In this document: piece after piece, positions 46,471-56,338 of the stretch | Numbering within the stretch: position 1 is the stretch's first letter | Layout: every line of letters begins with the position of its first letter | NCBI RefSeq assembly: GCF_002294725.1 | Contig: NZ_NSFT01000001.1 | Coordinates: 620,001-684,000, forward strand | Direction: 5' to 3' | Length of the DNA: 64,000 nt | DNA from: Mesorhizobium sp. WSM4313 | GTDB taxonomy: Bacteria > Pseudomonadota > Alphaproteobacteria > Rhizobiales > Rhizobiaceae | The notes under the pieces: generated by a model | What the model saw: the letters and a program-made list of their open reading frames with translations, nothing else | Databases searched by the model: none | Told to the model about the DNA's origin: nothing | Made by a program: the position numbers and the translations under genes

Positions 46471-49257
46471 TTGACCGACCAGAAGACACCGCGCGGGCCG
46501 GACGGCGGCCCCACCGGCATCGAGCCGATTTCGATCATCGAGGAGATGCAGCGCTCCTATCTCGATTACGCCATGAGCGTGATCGTCAGCCGTGCGCTGC
46601 CCGACGTGCGCGACGGCCTGAAGCCGGTGCATCGCCGCATCCTCTATGCCTCGCATGAGAGCGGCTACCACTGGAACCGCAAATATGTGAAATCGGCCCG
46701 CCCGGTCGCCGACGTGATGGGTAAATACCATCCGCATGGCGATGCCTCGATCTATGACGCGCTGGTGCGCATGGCGCAGGACTGGTCGCTGCGCGTGCCG
46801 CTGATCGACGGTCAGGGCAATTTCGGCTCGATCGACGGCGATCCGCCGGCGGCGATGCGCTACACCGAGTCCAGGCTCACCAAGGTCGCGCATGAGCTCT
46901 TGGAGGACATCGACAAGGAAACCGTCGATTTTCAGGATACTTATGATGCGTCCGGCAGCGAGCCCAAGGTACTGCCGGCCCGTTTCCCGAACCTTCTGGT
47001 CAACGGCTCCGGCGGTATCGCCGTCGGCATGGCCACCAACATTCCACCGCACAATCTCGTCGAAGTCTGTAACGGCGTCATCGCTCTTATCGACAATCCG
47101 GCGATCGACCTGACGGCGCTGATGGAGATCGTGCCCGGTCCGGATTTCCCAACCGGCGGCATCGTGCTTGGCCGTTCGGGCATCTACAATGCCTATTCGA
47201 CGGGCCGCGGTTCGATCGTCATGCGCGGCCGCGTCGAGATCGAGCAGCGCGGCAATGACCGCGAATCCATCGTCGTCACCGAGATTCCTTATCAGGTGAA
47301 CAAGGCCTCGATGATCGAGAAGATGGCCGAGCTGGTGCGCGACAAGCGCATCGAGGGCATTTCCGACATCCGCGACGAGAGCGACCGCCAGGGCTACCGC
47401 GTCGTCGTGGAGTTGAAGCGCGACGCCGTAGCCGACGTTGTCCTCAATCAGCTCTACCGTTTCACGCCGCTGCAAACCTCGTTCGGCGCCAATATGGTGG
47501 CGCTCAACGGCGGCAAGCCGGAAGTGCTGACGCTGATCGACATGCTGAAGGCCTTTGTCGGCTTCCGCGAGGAAGTCGTCAGCCGTCGCACGAAATATCT
47601 GCTGCGCAAGGCGCGCGAGCGGGCGCATGTGTTGGTCGGGCTGGCGATTGCGGTCGCTAATATCGACGAGGTGATCAAGCTGATCCGCACCGCGCCGGAT
47701 CCGCAGACGGCGCGCGAGCAGTTGATGGAGCGGCGCTGGCCGTCACACGACGTCGCTCCGCTGATCCAGCTGATCGACGATCCGCGCCATCGCATCAACG
47801 AGGACGGCACCTATAATCTGTCCGAGGAACAGGCGCGCGCCATTCTTGACCTGCGCCTGCAGCGCCTGACCGCGCTCGGCCGCGACGAGATCGCCGACGA
47901 ATTGAACCAGATCGGCGCTGAAATCGTCGATTTCCTTGATATTTTGTCATCGCGCGCGCGCATCCAGCAGATCGTCAAGCACGAGCTGGTCGCGGTCCGC
48001 GACGAGTTCGGCACACCGCGCCGCACCGAGCTGACCGACGGCGGTTCGGATATGGAAGACGAGGACCTGATCCAGCGCGAGGACATGGTCGTCACCGTCA
48101 GCCATTCCGGCTACATCAAGCGCGTGCCGCTGTCACTCTACCGGGCGCAGCGCCGTGGCGGCAAAGGCCGCTCCGGCATGTCGACCAAGGAAGAGGATTT
48201 CGTCACCCGCCTGTTCGTCGCCAACACGCACACGCCGGTGCTGTTCTTCTCATCGCGCGGCATCGTCTACAAGGAAAAGGTCTGGCGGCTGCCGATCGGT
48301 AACCCGCAATCGCGCGGCAAGGCGCTGATCAACATGCTGCCGCTCGAGCAGGGCGAGCGCATCACGACGATCATGCCGCTGCCGGAGGACGAAACCAGCT
48401 GGGGCGAGCTCGATGTGATGTTCGCGACCACGCGTGGCACCGTGCGCCGCAACAAGCTGTCCGACTTCGTCCAGGTCAACCGCAATGGCAAGATCGCCAT
48501 GAAGCTGGAGGAAGAGGGCGACGAGATCCTCGGCGTCGAGACCTGCACCGACAATGACGATGTGCTTCTGACAGCGAATTCCGGCCAGTGCATCCGTTTC
48601 CGGGTCTCCGATGTGCGTGTGTTCCAGAGCCGCAATTCCGTCGGCGTGCGCGGCATAACCATGGCCGAGACCGACCGCATCATCTCGATGTCCATCATCG
48701 AGAACGTCGATGCGTCGCCCGCAGAGCGCGCGGCCTATCTGAAGCGCGCCGCGGCGGAGCGCAGGCTTGCCGCCGGCGGAGCCGGCGAGGAGGAGGAGAT
48801 CGCGCTCACCAATGAGGAAATCGGCGAGGAAGCCGAGCTTTCCGAGGAGCGCTACGAGTTCCTCAAGGCGCATGAGAAGCTTGTGCTCACGGTGACCGAA
48901 TATGGCTACGGCAAGCGCTCGTCGTCCTACGATTTCCGGCTGACGGGCCGCGGCGGCAAAGGTATCCGCGCCACCGATGTGTCGAAGGTAGCCGAGATCG
49001 GCCGGCTGGTCGCGACGTTCCCGGTCGGCAATGACGATCAGATCATGCTGGTTTCGGACGGCGGCACGGTCATCCGCGTGCCGGTCAACGGCATACGCTT
49101 CGCCAGCCGGGCCACTAAGGGCGTGACGATCTTCAACACGGCCGAAGGCGAGAAGGTTGTATCGGTGGAGCGGATTTCGGAACCGCAGTCGGACGAAGAG
49201 GCCGAAGACGTGGCTTCAAGCGAGACCGGCACCGAGGGCATGGGCGAAGGCGAATAG
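46471..49257 (+). CDS. gyrA: DNA gyrase subunit A
   Basis: This 928-residue gyrase A starts at TTG 46471 ([20 protein letters not shown]); no ATG is near. The breakage-reunion domain contains [20 protein letters not shown] and the catalytic Tyr131 in AMRYTESRL. The C-terminal beta-pinwheel holds the gyrase box [10 protein letters not shown]. Compared with E. coli GyrA the tail is extended and acidic, ending EGMGEGE. The residue aligned with E. coli Ser83 is Ala92, while Asp87 is kept as Asp96. Confidence 0.96.
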   Translation: MTDQKTPRGPDGGPTGIEPISIIEEMQRSYLDYAMSVIVSRALPDVRDGLKPVHRRILYASHESGYHWNRKYVKSARPVADVMGKYHPHGDASIYDALVRMAQDWSLRVPLIDGQGNFGSIDGDPPAAMRYTESRLTKVAHELLEDIDKETVDFQDTYDASGSEPKVLPARFPNLLVNGSGGIAVGMATNIPPHNLVEVCNGVIALIDNPAIDLTALMEIVPGPDFPTGGIVLGRSGIYNAYSTGRGSIVMRGRVEIEQRGNDRESIVVTEIPYQVNKASMIEKMAELVRDKRIEGISDIRDESDRQGYRVVVELKRDAVADVVLNQLYRFTPLQTSFGANMVALNGGKPEVLTLIDMLKAFVGFREEVVSRRTKYLLRKARERAHVLVGLAIAVANIDEVIKLIRTAPDPQTAREQLMERRWPSHDVAPLIQLIDDPRHRINEDGTYNLSEEQARAILDLRLQRLTALGRDEIADELNQIGAEIVDFLDILSSRARIQQIVKHELVAVRDEFGTPRRTELTDGGSDMEDEDLIQREDMVVTVSHSGYIKRVPLSLYRAQRRGGKGRSGMSTKEEDFVTRLFVANTHTPVLFFSSRGIVYKEKVWRLPIGNPQSRGKALINMLPLEQGERITTIMPLPEDETSWGELDVMFATTRGTVRRNKLSDFVQVNRNGKIAMKLEEEGDEILGVETCTDNDDVLLTANSGQCIRFRVSDVRVFQSRNSVGVRGITMAETDRIISMSIIENVDASPAERAAYLKRAAAERRLAAGGAGEEEEIALTNEEIGEEAELSEERYEFLKAHEKLVLTVTEYGYGKRSSSYDFRLTGRGGKGIRATDVSKVAEIGRLVATFPVGNDDQIMLVSDGGTVIRVPVNGIRFASRATKGVTIFNTAEGEKVVSVERISEPQSDEEAEDVASSETGTEGMGEGE

Positions 49258-49267
49258 GTTCAAGCTT

Positions 49268-49289
49268 CACCGGCCTCTCTGGGCCGGTG
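49268..49289. terminator. Hairpin between gyrA and a small convergent gene
   Basis: CACCGGCC (49268-49275) pairs perfectly with GGCCGGTG (49282-49289). No T run follows. It is 11 bp after the gyrA stop and 10 bp beyond the stop of the small minus-strand gene, so it may end both transcripts. Confidence 0.55.
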
Positions 49290-49298
49290 CGATCATGA

Positions 49299-49451
49299 TC
49301 AGTGGCGACGGTAGACGTTGCGATGGGCGAAACCATCGAGCCGCTTGGTATTGGCCTTGACGCGCACCCGCGCTGCTTCCTGATGCAACCCGAATGCAGT
49401 CGCGATCAGCATCACAATGGTCATTGCAGTGGCAAGCATGTAGATCAGCAT
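49299..49451 (-). CDS. Small membrane protein of 50 residues
   Basis: ATG 49451 is preceded on its strand by AGGAGAACACGCAA, a good ribosome-binding site. The protein reads MLIYMLATAMTIVMLIATAF and then a basic tail (KANTKRLDGFAHRNVYRRH). One membrane segment with positively charged residues after it suggests a single-span inner-membrane protein with its C-terminus in the cytoplasm. It is too small to assign, but gene structure and hydrophobicity make it credible. Confidence 0.6.
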   Translation of the reverse strand: MLIYMLATAMTIVMLIATAFGLHQEAARVRVKANTKRLDGFAHRNVYRRH

Positions 49452-49642
49452 TTGCGTGTTCTCCTGGGCGTACAACGATGAGGTGGGGATTTGGTTTCAC
49501 CTCTTGAAGCGGCAACCTAGTGAACGCTGCGTGAAATGTTCGTGATTGCCGCATTCATCTGTCGTTCATCGGCGCGAAAAGGTTCACGGCAATGCAATTA
49601 ATGAGATTTGCCTTTGTCCGAGAGGGTCGCTAGAAGCCTGCC

Positions 49643-50143
49643 ATGACGGAACGCACCGCCCTTTACGCCGGCTCTTTCGACCCGCTGACCAATGGCCATC
49701 TCGATGTGCTGAAAGCGTCGCTGGCGGTGGCCGACACCGTCTACGCGGCGATCGGCATTCATCCGGGCAAGAAGCCGTTGTTTTCCTTCGAGGAACGCGT
49801 GGAGTTGATCGAGGCCGCAACCAAGGTCGAATTCGGTCGCGACAGCGATCGTATCAAGGTCGTGTCCTTCGACGGGCTGGTCATCGACGCGGCCCGCAAG
49901 CACGGCGCCTCGATCATGATCCGGGGGCTGCGCGACGGCACCGACCTCGATTACGAAATGCAGATGGCCGGCATGAACGAGACGATGGCGCCCGAATTGC
50001 AGACGGTTTTTCTGCCCGCCAGCCCTTCGGTGCGCACCATTACCGCCACACTTGTGCGCCAGATTGCGTCGATGGGCGGCGATATCCGCCCGTTCGTGCC
50101 TGCGGCCGTTGCCGGCGCGCTCGCCGCCAAGTTCACCAAATAG
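49643..50143 (+). CDS. coaD: Phosphopantetheine adenylyltransferase
   Basis: This 166-residue enzyme has the nucleotidyltransferase motif [19 protein letters not shown], with the NGHL form of the T/HxGH motif, and the C-terminal [20 protein letters not shown]. It transfers AMP to 4'-phosphopantetheine, giving dephospho-CoA. The gene is followed after 18 bp by two cyclophilin genes and is probably in one operon with them. Confidence 0.95.
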   Translation: MTERTALYAGSFDPLTNGHLDVLKASLAVADTVYAAIGIHPGKKPLFSFEERVELIEAATKVEFGRDSDRIKVVSFDGLVIDAARKHGASIMIRGLRDGTDLDYEMQMAGMNETMAPELQTVFLPASPSVRTITATLVRQIASMGGDIRPFVPAAVAGALAAKFTK

Positions 50144-50161
50144 GTTTTCCCGGAGATACCC

Positions 50162-50752
50162 ATGCAGCTGAAGAAGCTCGCTTCGTTCCTTGTCGTGGTT
50201 GCCGGCCTTTTCGCGGCGTCCTTGCCGGCCGTCGCCGCCGACAAGGAAAACACAATGATCATCACGCTCAAGGACGGCGACGTGACCATCGCGTTGCGTC
50301 CCGATCTGGCGCCCAAGCATGTCGCGCAGATCAAGAAGCTGGTGCGCGACGGCGCCTACGACAACGTCGCCTTCCACCGCGTCATCGACGGCTTCATGGC
50401 GCAGACGGGCGACGTCAAATTCGGCAACATGAAGAAGGGGTTCAACCCCGAAGCCGTCGGCACCGGCGGCTCCGATCTTCCCGACCTGCCGGCCGAGTTT
50501 TCGCAGAGCGAGCAGTTCGCGCGCGGCGTGGTCGGCATGGCCCGTTCGCAGGACCCGAACTCGGCCAACTCGCAATTCTTCATCATGTTCGCGCCGGCGC
50601 CGAACCTCGACGGCCAGTACACCATCGTCGGCAAGGTGGTCGGCGGCATGGATATCGTCGACAAGATCAAGAAGGGCGACGAGGCCGACAACGGCACGGT
50701 CACCGACCCCGACCGCATGATCAAGGTTCGCATCGCCGCCGACAGCAAGTAA
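50162..50752 (+). CDS. Peptidyl-prolyl cis-trans isomerase, periplasmic cyclophilin
   Basis: This 196-residue protein has a signal peptide (LASFLVVVAGLFAASLPAVA) cut near AVAAD. The cyclophilin core shows VAFHRVIDGFMAQTGD (catalytic Arg in FHRVIDGFM), GVVGMARSQDPNSANSQFFI and the FAPAPNLDGQYTIVGKVVGG region. It catalyses proline isomerisation during folding in the periplasm. The cytosolic paralog follows 29 bp later, so this is a tandem pair. Confidence 0.92.
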   Translation: MQLKKLASFLVVVAGLFAASLPAVAADKENTMIITLKDGDVTIALRPDLAPKHVAQIKKLVRDGAYDNVAFHRVIDGFMAQTGDVKFGNMKKGFNPEAVGTGGSDLPDLPAEFSQSEQFARGVVGMARSQDPNSANSQFFIMFAPAPNLDGQYTIVGKVVGGMDIVDKIKKGDEADNGTVTDPDRMIKVRIAADSK

Positions 50753-50781
50753 CCCCCTCAATTTTCAAAGGAATTTCCGAC

Positions 50782-51294
50782 ATGGCTGAGATCAAGGACC
50801 GCGAGAACGCGCTCATCATGGAAACGACCAAGGGCCCGGTCGTCATCGAAATGTACCCTGAATTGGCGCCCGGGCACGTCGCCCGCATCAAGGAACTGGC
50901 GCGTGAAGGGGCCTATGACGGCGTGGTGTTCCATCGCGTCATCGACGGCTTCATGGCGCAGACCGGCGACGTCAAGTTCGGCAATTCGAGCAAGCCCACC
51001 TATGCGCCGTCGCGCGCGGGCATGGGCGGCTCCGACAAGCCAGACCTCAAGGCCGAGTTCTCCAACGCCAATCACGGCCGCGGCGCCTGCTCGATGGCTA
51101 GGGCCCAGAACCCGAACTCGGCGAACTCGCAGTTCTTCATCTGCTTCGACGACGCGGCCTTCCTCAACCGCCAGTACACGGTTTGGGGCCAGGTCATCGA
51201 AGGCATGGAGAATGTCGACAAGATCAAGCGCGGCGAGCCGGTGCAGGATCCCGACAAGATCGTGTCGCTGAAAGTCGCGGCAGACGTCAAGTAA
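50782..51294 (+). CDS. Peptidyl-prolyl cis-trans isomerase, cytosolic cyclophilin
   Basis: From ATG 50782 it is 170 residues with no signal peptide (MAEIKDRENALIMETTKGPV). The active-site VVFHRVIDGFMAQTGD and MARAQNPNSANSQFFICFDD match PpiB. It has two cysteines (GACSMARAQ, FICFDD). The pair with the preceding exported copy suggests gene duplication and division between compartments. Confidence 0.92.
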   Translation: MAEIKDRENALIMETTKGPVVIEMYPELAPGHVARIKELAREGAYDGVVFHRVIDGFMAQTGDVKFGNSSKPTYAPSRAGMGGSDKPDLKAEFSNANHGRGACSMARAQNPNSANSQFFICFDDAAFLNRQYTVWGQVIEGMENVDKIKRGEPVQDPDKIVSLKVAADVK

Positions 51295-51304
51295 AGGCGG
51301 AACG

Positions 51305-51754
51305 ATGATGGGCGCTGTCTGGTCCCTGCTCGGCATCCTGTCCGGCGCCTTCATCGCCATCCAGGCGCCGATCAATTCGCAATTGGCTAAGGGCCTCGGC
51401 CTTCCGGTCGCGGCCGCCGCCTTTTCCTTCCTGTCCGGTGCCATCGTGCTCGGCATCATCTCGATCTCGGTGGTGAAGCTGCAGGGCATCTCGCTCGACT
51501 GGAAGGCGCCGGCGCCCTGGCTGTTCGTCGCCGGCGGCATGCTCGGTGGCTTCTATGTGACGCTGTCGACGATCCTCACGCCACGCATCGGCGCTGCGGC
51601 GCTGATGGCCTTCCTCGTCGCCGGCCAGCTGATCGCCGGCATGCTGATCGACCGCGCCGGCTTCCTTGGCGTGGCGGTGCGCGAAATCTCGCTTGGCCGC
51701 GTCGCCGGCGCTGTGCTGCTCTTGGCCGGAGCGCTGCTGGTGCGGCTGACCTGA
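51305..51754 (+). CDS. DMT superfamily small membrane protein (DUF606)
   Basis: This 149-residue protein starts 10 bp after the cyclophilin gene. Five hydrophobic segments are visible (GAVWSLLGILSGAFIAIQAP, GLPVAAAAFSFLSGAIVLGI, WLFVAGGMLGGFYVTLSTIL and others). The conserved IQAPINSQLAK near the N-terminus is typical of DUF606 (YdcZ) proteins, half-size members of the drug/metabolite transporter clan that probably dimerise. The substrate is unknown. Confidence 0.88.
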   Translation: MMGAVWSLLGILSGAFIAIQAPINSQLAKGLGLPVAAAAFSFLSGAIVLGIISISVVKLQGISLDWKAPAPWLFVAGGMLGGFYVTLSTILTPRIGAAALMAFLVAGQLIAGMLIDRAGFLGVAVREISLGRVAGAVLLLAGALLVRLT

Positions 51755-51844
51755 GCGTCGGCTGTTTCGTTCGACGGCAATTGCTCGCAAAGCGCGGCAA
51801 CAAGACGGTGGCGAGAGCGCGGCGATCGGGTTATTGCCGCAGGC

Positions 51845-52933
51845 ATGAAAGTGGACCTCTTCGATTTCGATCTTCCCGAAGACCGCATCGCGCTCAGGCC
51901 GGCCGAGCCGCGCGACAGCGCTCGGCTGCTGGTGGTGAGGCCGGACACCGGTTTCGAGGACCGGACGGTCCGGGACCTGCCGGCGCTGCTCAAGGCCGGC
52001 GACGTGCTGGTGTTCAACGACACCAAGGTCATCCCGGCGCAATTGAAGGGCATCAGGCTGCGCGGCGAAGCGGCGGCGCAGGTCGAGGCGACGCTGCACA
52101 TGCGCACCGGCCCCGACCGCTGGCTGGCCTTCATGCGACCGGGAAAGCGCATCGCCGCCGGCGACCGCATCCAGTTCGGCCATGACGGCAGTTCCTGCTT
52201 TCTGGGCCGGCTCGACGCCACGGTGCTTGAAAAAGGCGAGGGCGGCGAAGCGCTGCTCGGCTTCGATCTGTCGGGCGCCTTTCTCGACGAGGCGCTGCAT
52301 GCCGTCGGGCATATCCCGCTGCCGCCCTACATTGCGTCGAAGCGCGAGGACGACGAGCGCGACCGCGCCGATTATCAGACGATCTATGCGCGCGAGGAAG
52401 GCGCGGTGGCCGCGCCTACCGCCGGCCTGCATTTCACCCCGGAGCTGTTCGCGGCGCTCGACGCCAACGGCATCGAGCGCCGCTTCGTCACGCTGCATGT
52501 CGGCGCCGGCACTTTTCTACCGGTGAAGGCCGACGACACGACCGACCACAAGATGCATGCCGAGACCGGCTCGGTAAGCCCGGAGACGGCGGCGGCGCTC
52601 AACGCGGCCAAGGCGCGGCGAGGGCGGATCATCTGCGTCGGCACGACATCGCTGCGGCTCTTGGAGAGCGCGGCGCGCGACGACGGCAGGGTCGAGCCCT
52701 GGTCCGGACCCACCGACATCTTCATCACGCCCGGCTATCGCTTCCGTACGGCCGACATGCTGATGACCAATTTCCATCTGCCGCGCTCGACGCTGTTCAT
52801 GCTGGTCTCGGCCTTCAGCGGGCTGGAGATGATGCGCTCGGCCTATGCGCATGCAATCGAGAACCGCTACAGGTTCTACTCCTATGGAGACGCAAGCCTG
52901 CTTTTTCGTGCGGAGACGAGCAATGGACGATGA
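51845..52933 (+). CDS. queA: S-adenosylmethionine:tRNA ribosyltransferase-isomerase
   Basis: This 362-residue enzyme of queuosine synthesis begins [20 protein letters not shown]. Characteristic motifs are [36 protein letters not shown] and [19 protein letters not shown], and it ends [17 protein letters not shown]. It converts preQ1 at tRNA position 34 to epoxyqueuosine. The next gene starts 11 bp before its stop, and tgt follows, so these three are one queuosine operon. Confidence 0.95.
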   Translation: MKVDLFDFDLPEDRIALRPAEPRDSARLLVVRPDTGFEDRTVRDLPALLKAGDVLVFNDTKVIPAQLKGIRLRGEAAAQVEATLHMRTGPDRWLAFMRPGKRIAAGDRIQFGHDGSSCFLGRLDATVLEKGEGGEALLGFDLSGAFLDEALHAVGHIPLPPYIASKREDDERDRADYQTIYAREEGAVAAPTAGLHFTPELFAALDANGIERRFVTLHVGAGTFLPVKADDTTDHKMHAETGSVSPETAAALNAAKARRGRIICVGTTSLRLLESAARDDGRVEPWSGPTDIFITPGYRFRTADMLMTNFHLPRSTLFMLVSAFSGLEMMRSAYAHAIENRYRFYSYGDASLLFRAETSNGR

Positions 52934-53192
52934 CCTCGACAGCATGGACCGCGATACGCTGATCGCGCAGGTGAAGAAACTGCGCGCCGGTATCCGCGCA
53001 CATCGCGACGCGACGGGGCATGATCTGTGCTGGCATCATCCTGACCTCTGGGAGCTTTTGCCGGAAAGGACCGAGCCGGCGATTGCCGTGCCGCCATGGC
53101 CGAAATTCATGCGCGGCTGCATCCGCTACCGGCAGTCGCTCGACGAGCAGGCGCCCGGCGCGCCGGAGCACGACAAGGAGTTCAATGGCTGA
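52923..53192 (+). CDS. Small hypothetical protein between queA and tgt
   Basis: From ATG 52923, overlapping queA by 11 bp, it is 89 residues. The N-terminus [20 protein letters not shown] suggests a short coiled coil. The centre [20 protein letters not shown] has a cysteine and several histidines, and the rest is proline-rich ([20 protein letters not shown]). The position overlapping both queA and tgt (stop 53192, tgt start 53185) argues for co-translation. Similar frames exist here in rhizobia as I recall, but no function is known. Confidence 0.74.
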   Translation: MDDDLDSMDRDTLIAQVKKLRAGIRAHRDATGHDLCWHHPDLWELLPERTEPAIAVPPWPKFMRGCIRYRQSLDEQAPGAPEHDKEFNG

Positions 53193-54315
53193 GACTTTTT
53201 CATTCGAGGTGCTTGCCACCGATGGCAAGGCGCGGCGCGGCCTGGTCTCGATGCCGCGCGGCGAGATCCGCACGCCGGCCTTCATGCCGGTCGGCACCGG
53301 CGGCACCGTCAAGACCATGTATATGGACCAGGTGCGCGGGGTCGGCGCCGACATCATCCTCGGCAACACCTACCATCTGATGCTGCGACCAGGCGCCGAG
53401 CGCGTGGCCAGACTCGGCGGCCTGCATGAGTTCGCGCGCTGGCCGCATCCGATCCTGACCGACAGCGGCGGCTTTCAGGTCATGTCGCTGTCGAAGCTCA
53501 GGAAGCTGACCGAACAGGGCGTCACCTTCCGCTCGCATATCGACGGCGCGCCCTACGAGATGTCGCCGGAGCGATCGATCGAAATCCAGGGACTGCTCGA
53601 TTCCGACATCCAGATGCAGCTCGATGAATGCACGGCGCTGCCGGCCAAGCCCGAGGAGATCGAGCGCGCCATGGAATTGTCGCTGCGCTGGGCAGAGCGC
53701 TGCAAGGCGGCGTTCGGCGACCAGCCAGGCAAGGCGATGTTCGGCATCGTCCAGGGCGGCGACAGCGCGGCCTTGCGCGTGCGCTCCGCCCAGGCGCTGA
53801 AAGCGATGGATCTGAAAGGCTATGCGGTCGGTGGGCTCGCGGTCGGCGAGCCGCAGCCGGTGATGCTGGAGATGCTCGACATCACCTGCCCGGAGCTGCC
53901 GGCCGACAGACCGCGCTACCTGATGGGCGTCGGCACGCCGGACGATATCCTGAAATCGGTGGCGCGCGGCATCGACATGTTCGACTGCGTGATGCCGACC
54001 CGCGCCGGCCGCCATGGCCTTGCCTACACGCGCCGCGGCAAGGTCAATCTCAGGAACGCCCGCCATGCCGACGATCCGCGCCCGCTCGACGAGGAAAGCG
54101 ACTGCCCGGCCGCGCGCGATTATTCGCGCGCCTACCTGCATCACCTGGTGCGCTCGCAGGAAGCGCTCGGCGCCATGCTGCTCACCTGGAACAACCTGTC
54201 TTATTATCAGAGGCTGATGCAGGACGTCCGAGCAGCCATCGGGGCGCAGGCTTTCGAAGCGCGCGCCGCCGAGATTACCGAAGGCTGGGCGCGGGGCGAT
54301 ATCCCGGTCCTTTGA
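53185..54315 (+). CDS. tgt: tRNA-guanine transglycosylase
   Basis: From ATG 53185 this is 376 residues. Key active-site parts are present: [40 protein letters not shown] (nucleophile region DSGGFQ and CDLI-type site), and [20 protein letters not shown]. It replaces guanine 34 of tRNA with preQ1. At the zinc site, the CxCxxC motif of E. coli Tgt appears as S305-D-C307-P-A-A310, so two of the three cysteines are missing while His of SRAYLHHL stays. Confidence 0.95.
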   Translation: MAETFSFEVLATDGKARRGLVSMPRGEIRTPAFMPVGTGGTVKTMYMDQVRGVGADIILGNTYHLMLRPGAERVARLGGLHEFARWPHPILTDSGGFQVMSLSKLRKLTEQGVTFRSHIDGAPYEMSPERSIEIQGLLDSDIQMQLDECTALPAKPEEIERAMELSLRWAERCKAAFGDQPGKAMFGIVQGGDSAALRVRSAQALKAMDLKGYAVGGLAVGEPQPVMLEMLDITCPELPADRPRYLMGVGTPDDILKSVARGIDMFDCVMPTRAGRHGLAYTRRGKVNLRNARHADDPRPLDEESDCPAARDYSRAYLHHLVRSQEALGAMLLTWNNLSYYQRLMQDVRAAIGAQAFEARAAEITEGWARGDIPVL

Positions 54316-54362
54316 TCGGGGAAGCGTCGGAAAACCTTTCATAAATCAGATCAAGAGTAAGT

Positions 54363-55865
54363 ATGCCTTGCCATATCGAGGCAAGGGGCGGCACGACTTT
54401 GGTAAAGATGGACGCGTCGATCGTCGACCATAAAGTAACAAGCGCTGATGTTTACCGGTCGGGTTCGGCGGCGACCCAGCAATGTAGTTACAGTCTATTA
54501 CTTGTAATTTCAGGGGTCGTGCTTGTCGGCCTTATCTTGCGCCTGCTCGGCGCGCGCGGGGATCTCTGGCACGACGAGATCTGGAGCATTACGCTGCTGA
54601 AGCCGCTGACGTCGATCGACCAGATATTCTGGCGTGTGAACCACGACAACAATCACTTTCTCAACTCGATATACCAGTATGTCGTCGGGCCCGATGCCGC
54701 GCCGCTGGTCCAGCGCGGCTTCTCGATAACGCTCAGCGGATGCACCGTCATTGCAGCCGCGGCGATATCGCGCGGACGTTGGGCAATGATTGGGTCGGCG
54801 TTGCTGTTTGCGTTGAGCTATCCGATGGTTCACTACGGCTCGGAGGCGCGTGGCTATGCCGGCCTGGCGCTGTTCACACTCGTTGCGGTGGCTCTTCTGG
54901 AGCGCTGGTTCGACAAGCGGGGTGCGTACGGCGTCGCTCTTGCTGTCGCAATTCTGCTTGGCTTCCTTTCCCACCTGACAATGGTCGAAACGGTGGTGGT
55001 GCTAACGGCCTGGACGGCGTGGCTGAGCTGGCGAGGCAGCCGCAGTCTGATTGTCGTCAACAAGGAGGTCGTCCAGGCCTTTCTGCCTGCTTTCCTTGCC
55101 GTGCTTCCGCTTGCCGCGGCAATGCTTGTAGGCGCGCGATTGTTCAGCTTCAATATCGGCGGTTTTTCCTCTTTCTCGCTCGAGAAATTCGCCGCCGGTT
55201 ATGGCGGAATGATCCGATATCTTTTCGGCCTGCCGGACTGGATCGGCGACTGGACGTGCGTCGCGGTGACCTGCATCCTGGTCTTGGCACATGCAGGCGT
55301 CTCGCGCGATCGCCGGGCCAGCCTTTATGCCATCGGCATCGTCGGGCTGCCCGCCCTGATGGCGGCGGCGCATCTGCCGAATGTTGAATTCCCACGCTAT
55401 TTCATTGTCAGCGGAACCTTGTTGCTGCTTTGGGCCGGAGACTTGATCGGACGCGGCTTCGACGCCGGCGGTAAGAGAAGGCTTTTTGCCGCCGGGATGC
55501 TCGTTCTTGTGGCGGGCGGCAACGCGGCGTTGCTGGCCCATTTCTATGAGCATGGGCGCGGTTCCTATTCCGGGATGGTGGACGAGATGACAAAGAGCGG
55601 CGCCGCCACATATGCCACCAACGCCGATTTCCGCACCGGCATGGTGGTCGATTATTTCGCTGCGCGCATCGGCCGTCAGGCATCGCTCGTCACCCAGGAC
55701 AAGATTTGCGCCGGGCGCGCGGACTGGCTGATTCTCGAAGGCGATACCCAAAAACAGCCGGAGCGCGTGGATTTCGATTGCGCGCTTGCCTACGAACGAG
55801 CCGGAGCCTCGACCTTCTGGGGCCTCTCCGGTCTGGGCTGGACACTGTATAGCCGCCGAGATTGA
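54363..55865 (+). CDS. Polytopic membrane protein, glycosyltransferase 39/GT-C-like
   Basis: This 500-residue protein has about ten hydrophobic segments. The first luminal loop contains RGDLWHDEIWSI; the acidic DE pair after a membrane helix is the catalytic hallmark of GT-C enzymes such as ArnT/PMT that use lipid-linked sugars. Further features are HYGSEARGYAGLALFTLVA and a soluble C-terminal domain of about 100 residues with paired cysteines (DKICAGRADWL, VDFDCALAYE). Starts at 54363 or 54408 are possible. The acceptor is unknown. Confidence 0.76.
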   Translation: MPCHIEARGGTTLVKMDASIVDHKVTSADVYRSGSAATQQCSYSLLLVISGVVLVGLILRLLGARGDLWHDEIWSITLLKPLTSIDQIFWRVNHDNNHFLNSIYQYVVGPDAAPLVQRGFSITLSGCTVIAAAAISRGRWAMIGSALLFALSYPMVHYGSEARGYAGLALFTLVAVALLERWFDKRGAYGVALAVAILLGFLSHLTMVETVVVLTAWTAWLSWRGSRSLIVVNKEVVQAFLPAFLAVLPLAAAMLVGARLFSFNIGGFSSFSLEKFAAGYGGMIRYLFGLPDWIGDWTCVAVTCILVLAHAGVSRDRRASLYAIGIVGLPALMAAAHLPNVEFPRYFIVSGTLLLLWAGDLIGRGFDAGGKRRLFAAGMLVLVAGGNAALLAHFYEHGRGSYSGMVDEMTKSGAATYATNADFRTGMVVDYFAARIGRQASLVTQDKICAGRADWLILEGDTQKQPERVDFDCALAYERAGASTFWGLSGLGWTLYSRRD

Positions 55866-55884
55866 GCGGTCATGCGGGGCGGGC

Positions 55885-56124
55885 TCAGGTACTGACCGAA
55901 GTCGAGGCGCGCAGGCTGCAGCCAGTGATCTTGAAGCTGCCGTCCGCTCGTTGCTGCAGCGTATAGACCGCCTCATAATCCTTGCCGTCGGGCCCGACGA
56001 TCAGCACCTGCTGGATGATCGAGCCGGGTCCGGTCTGCGCGGCCTTGATCTCGGCCTCGCCGGCAAAAGCAAACGAGGCTATCAACATCGGAACAAGAGC
56101 AAGTGCGAACAAAGCGCGGCGCAT
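55885..56124 (-). CDS. Small secreted protein resembling the C-terminal half of DUF4864
   Basis: From ATG 56124 it is 79 residues. The signal peptide ALFALALVPMLIASFAFAGE is followed by a short domain QQVLIVGPDGKDYEAVYTLQ with RADGSFKITGCSLRAS. This pattern matches the last third of DUF4864 proteins, which are usually about 130-150 residues. The helical N-terminal part of that domain is missing, so this is a shortened, possibly reduced, version. One cysteine remains. Confidence 0.68.
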   Translation of the reverse strand: MRRALFALALVPMLIASFAFAGEAEIKAAQTGPGSIIQQVLIVGPDGKDYEAVYTLQQRADGSFKITGCSLRASTSVST

Positions 56125-56338
56125 GGCCTGCCTCCCCGGAATTCGCTTTGGCGAATGCAATCTAACATACGCATCGCGCCATGGCGTGGTTTCACCGGGA
56201 TGCGAAGATTTCACCATTTCAGCGTCGGGAAGCGGGATCAGGTACTCTTCGAGGTGCGCGGCGCGGGAAGCTTGAAAGCCGGGCAGCAGTCTGCCACAAG
56301 GGCCGCTTATTCATGAAGCAGGCTGGCAGGACCGGGCA

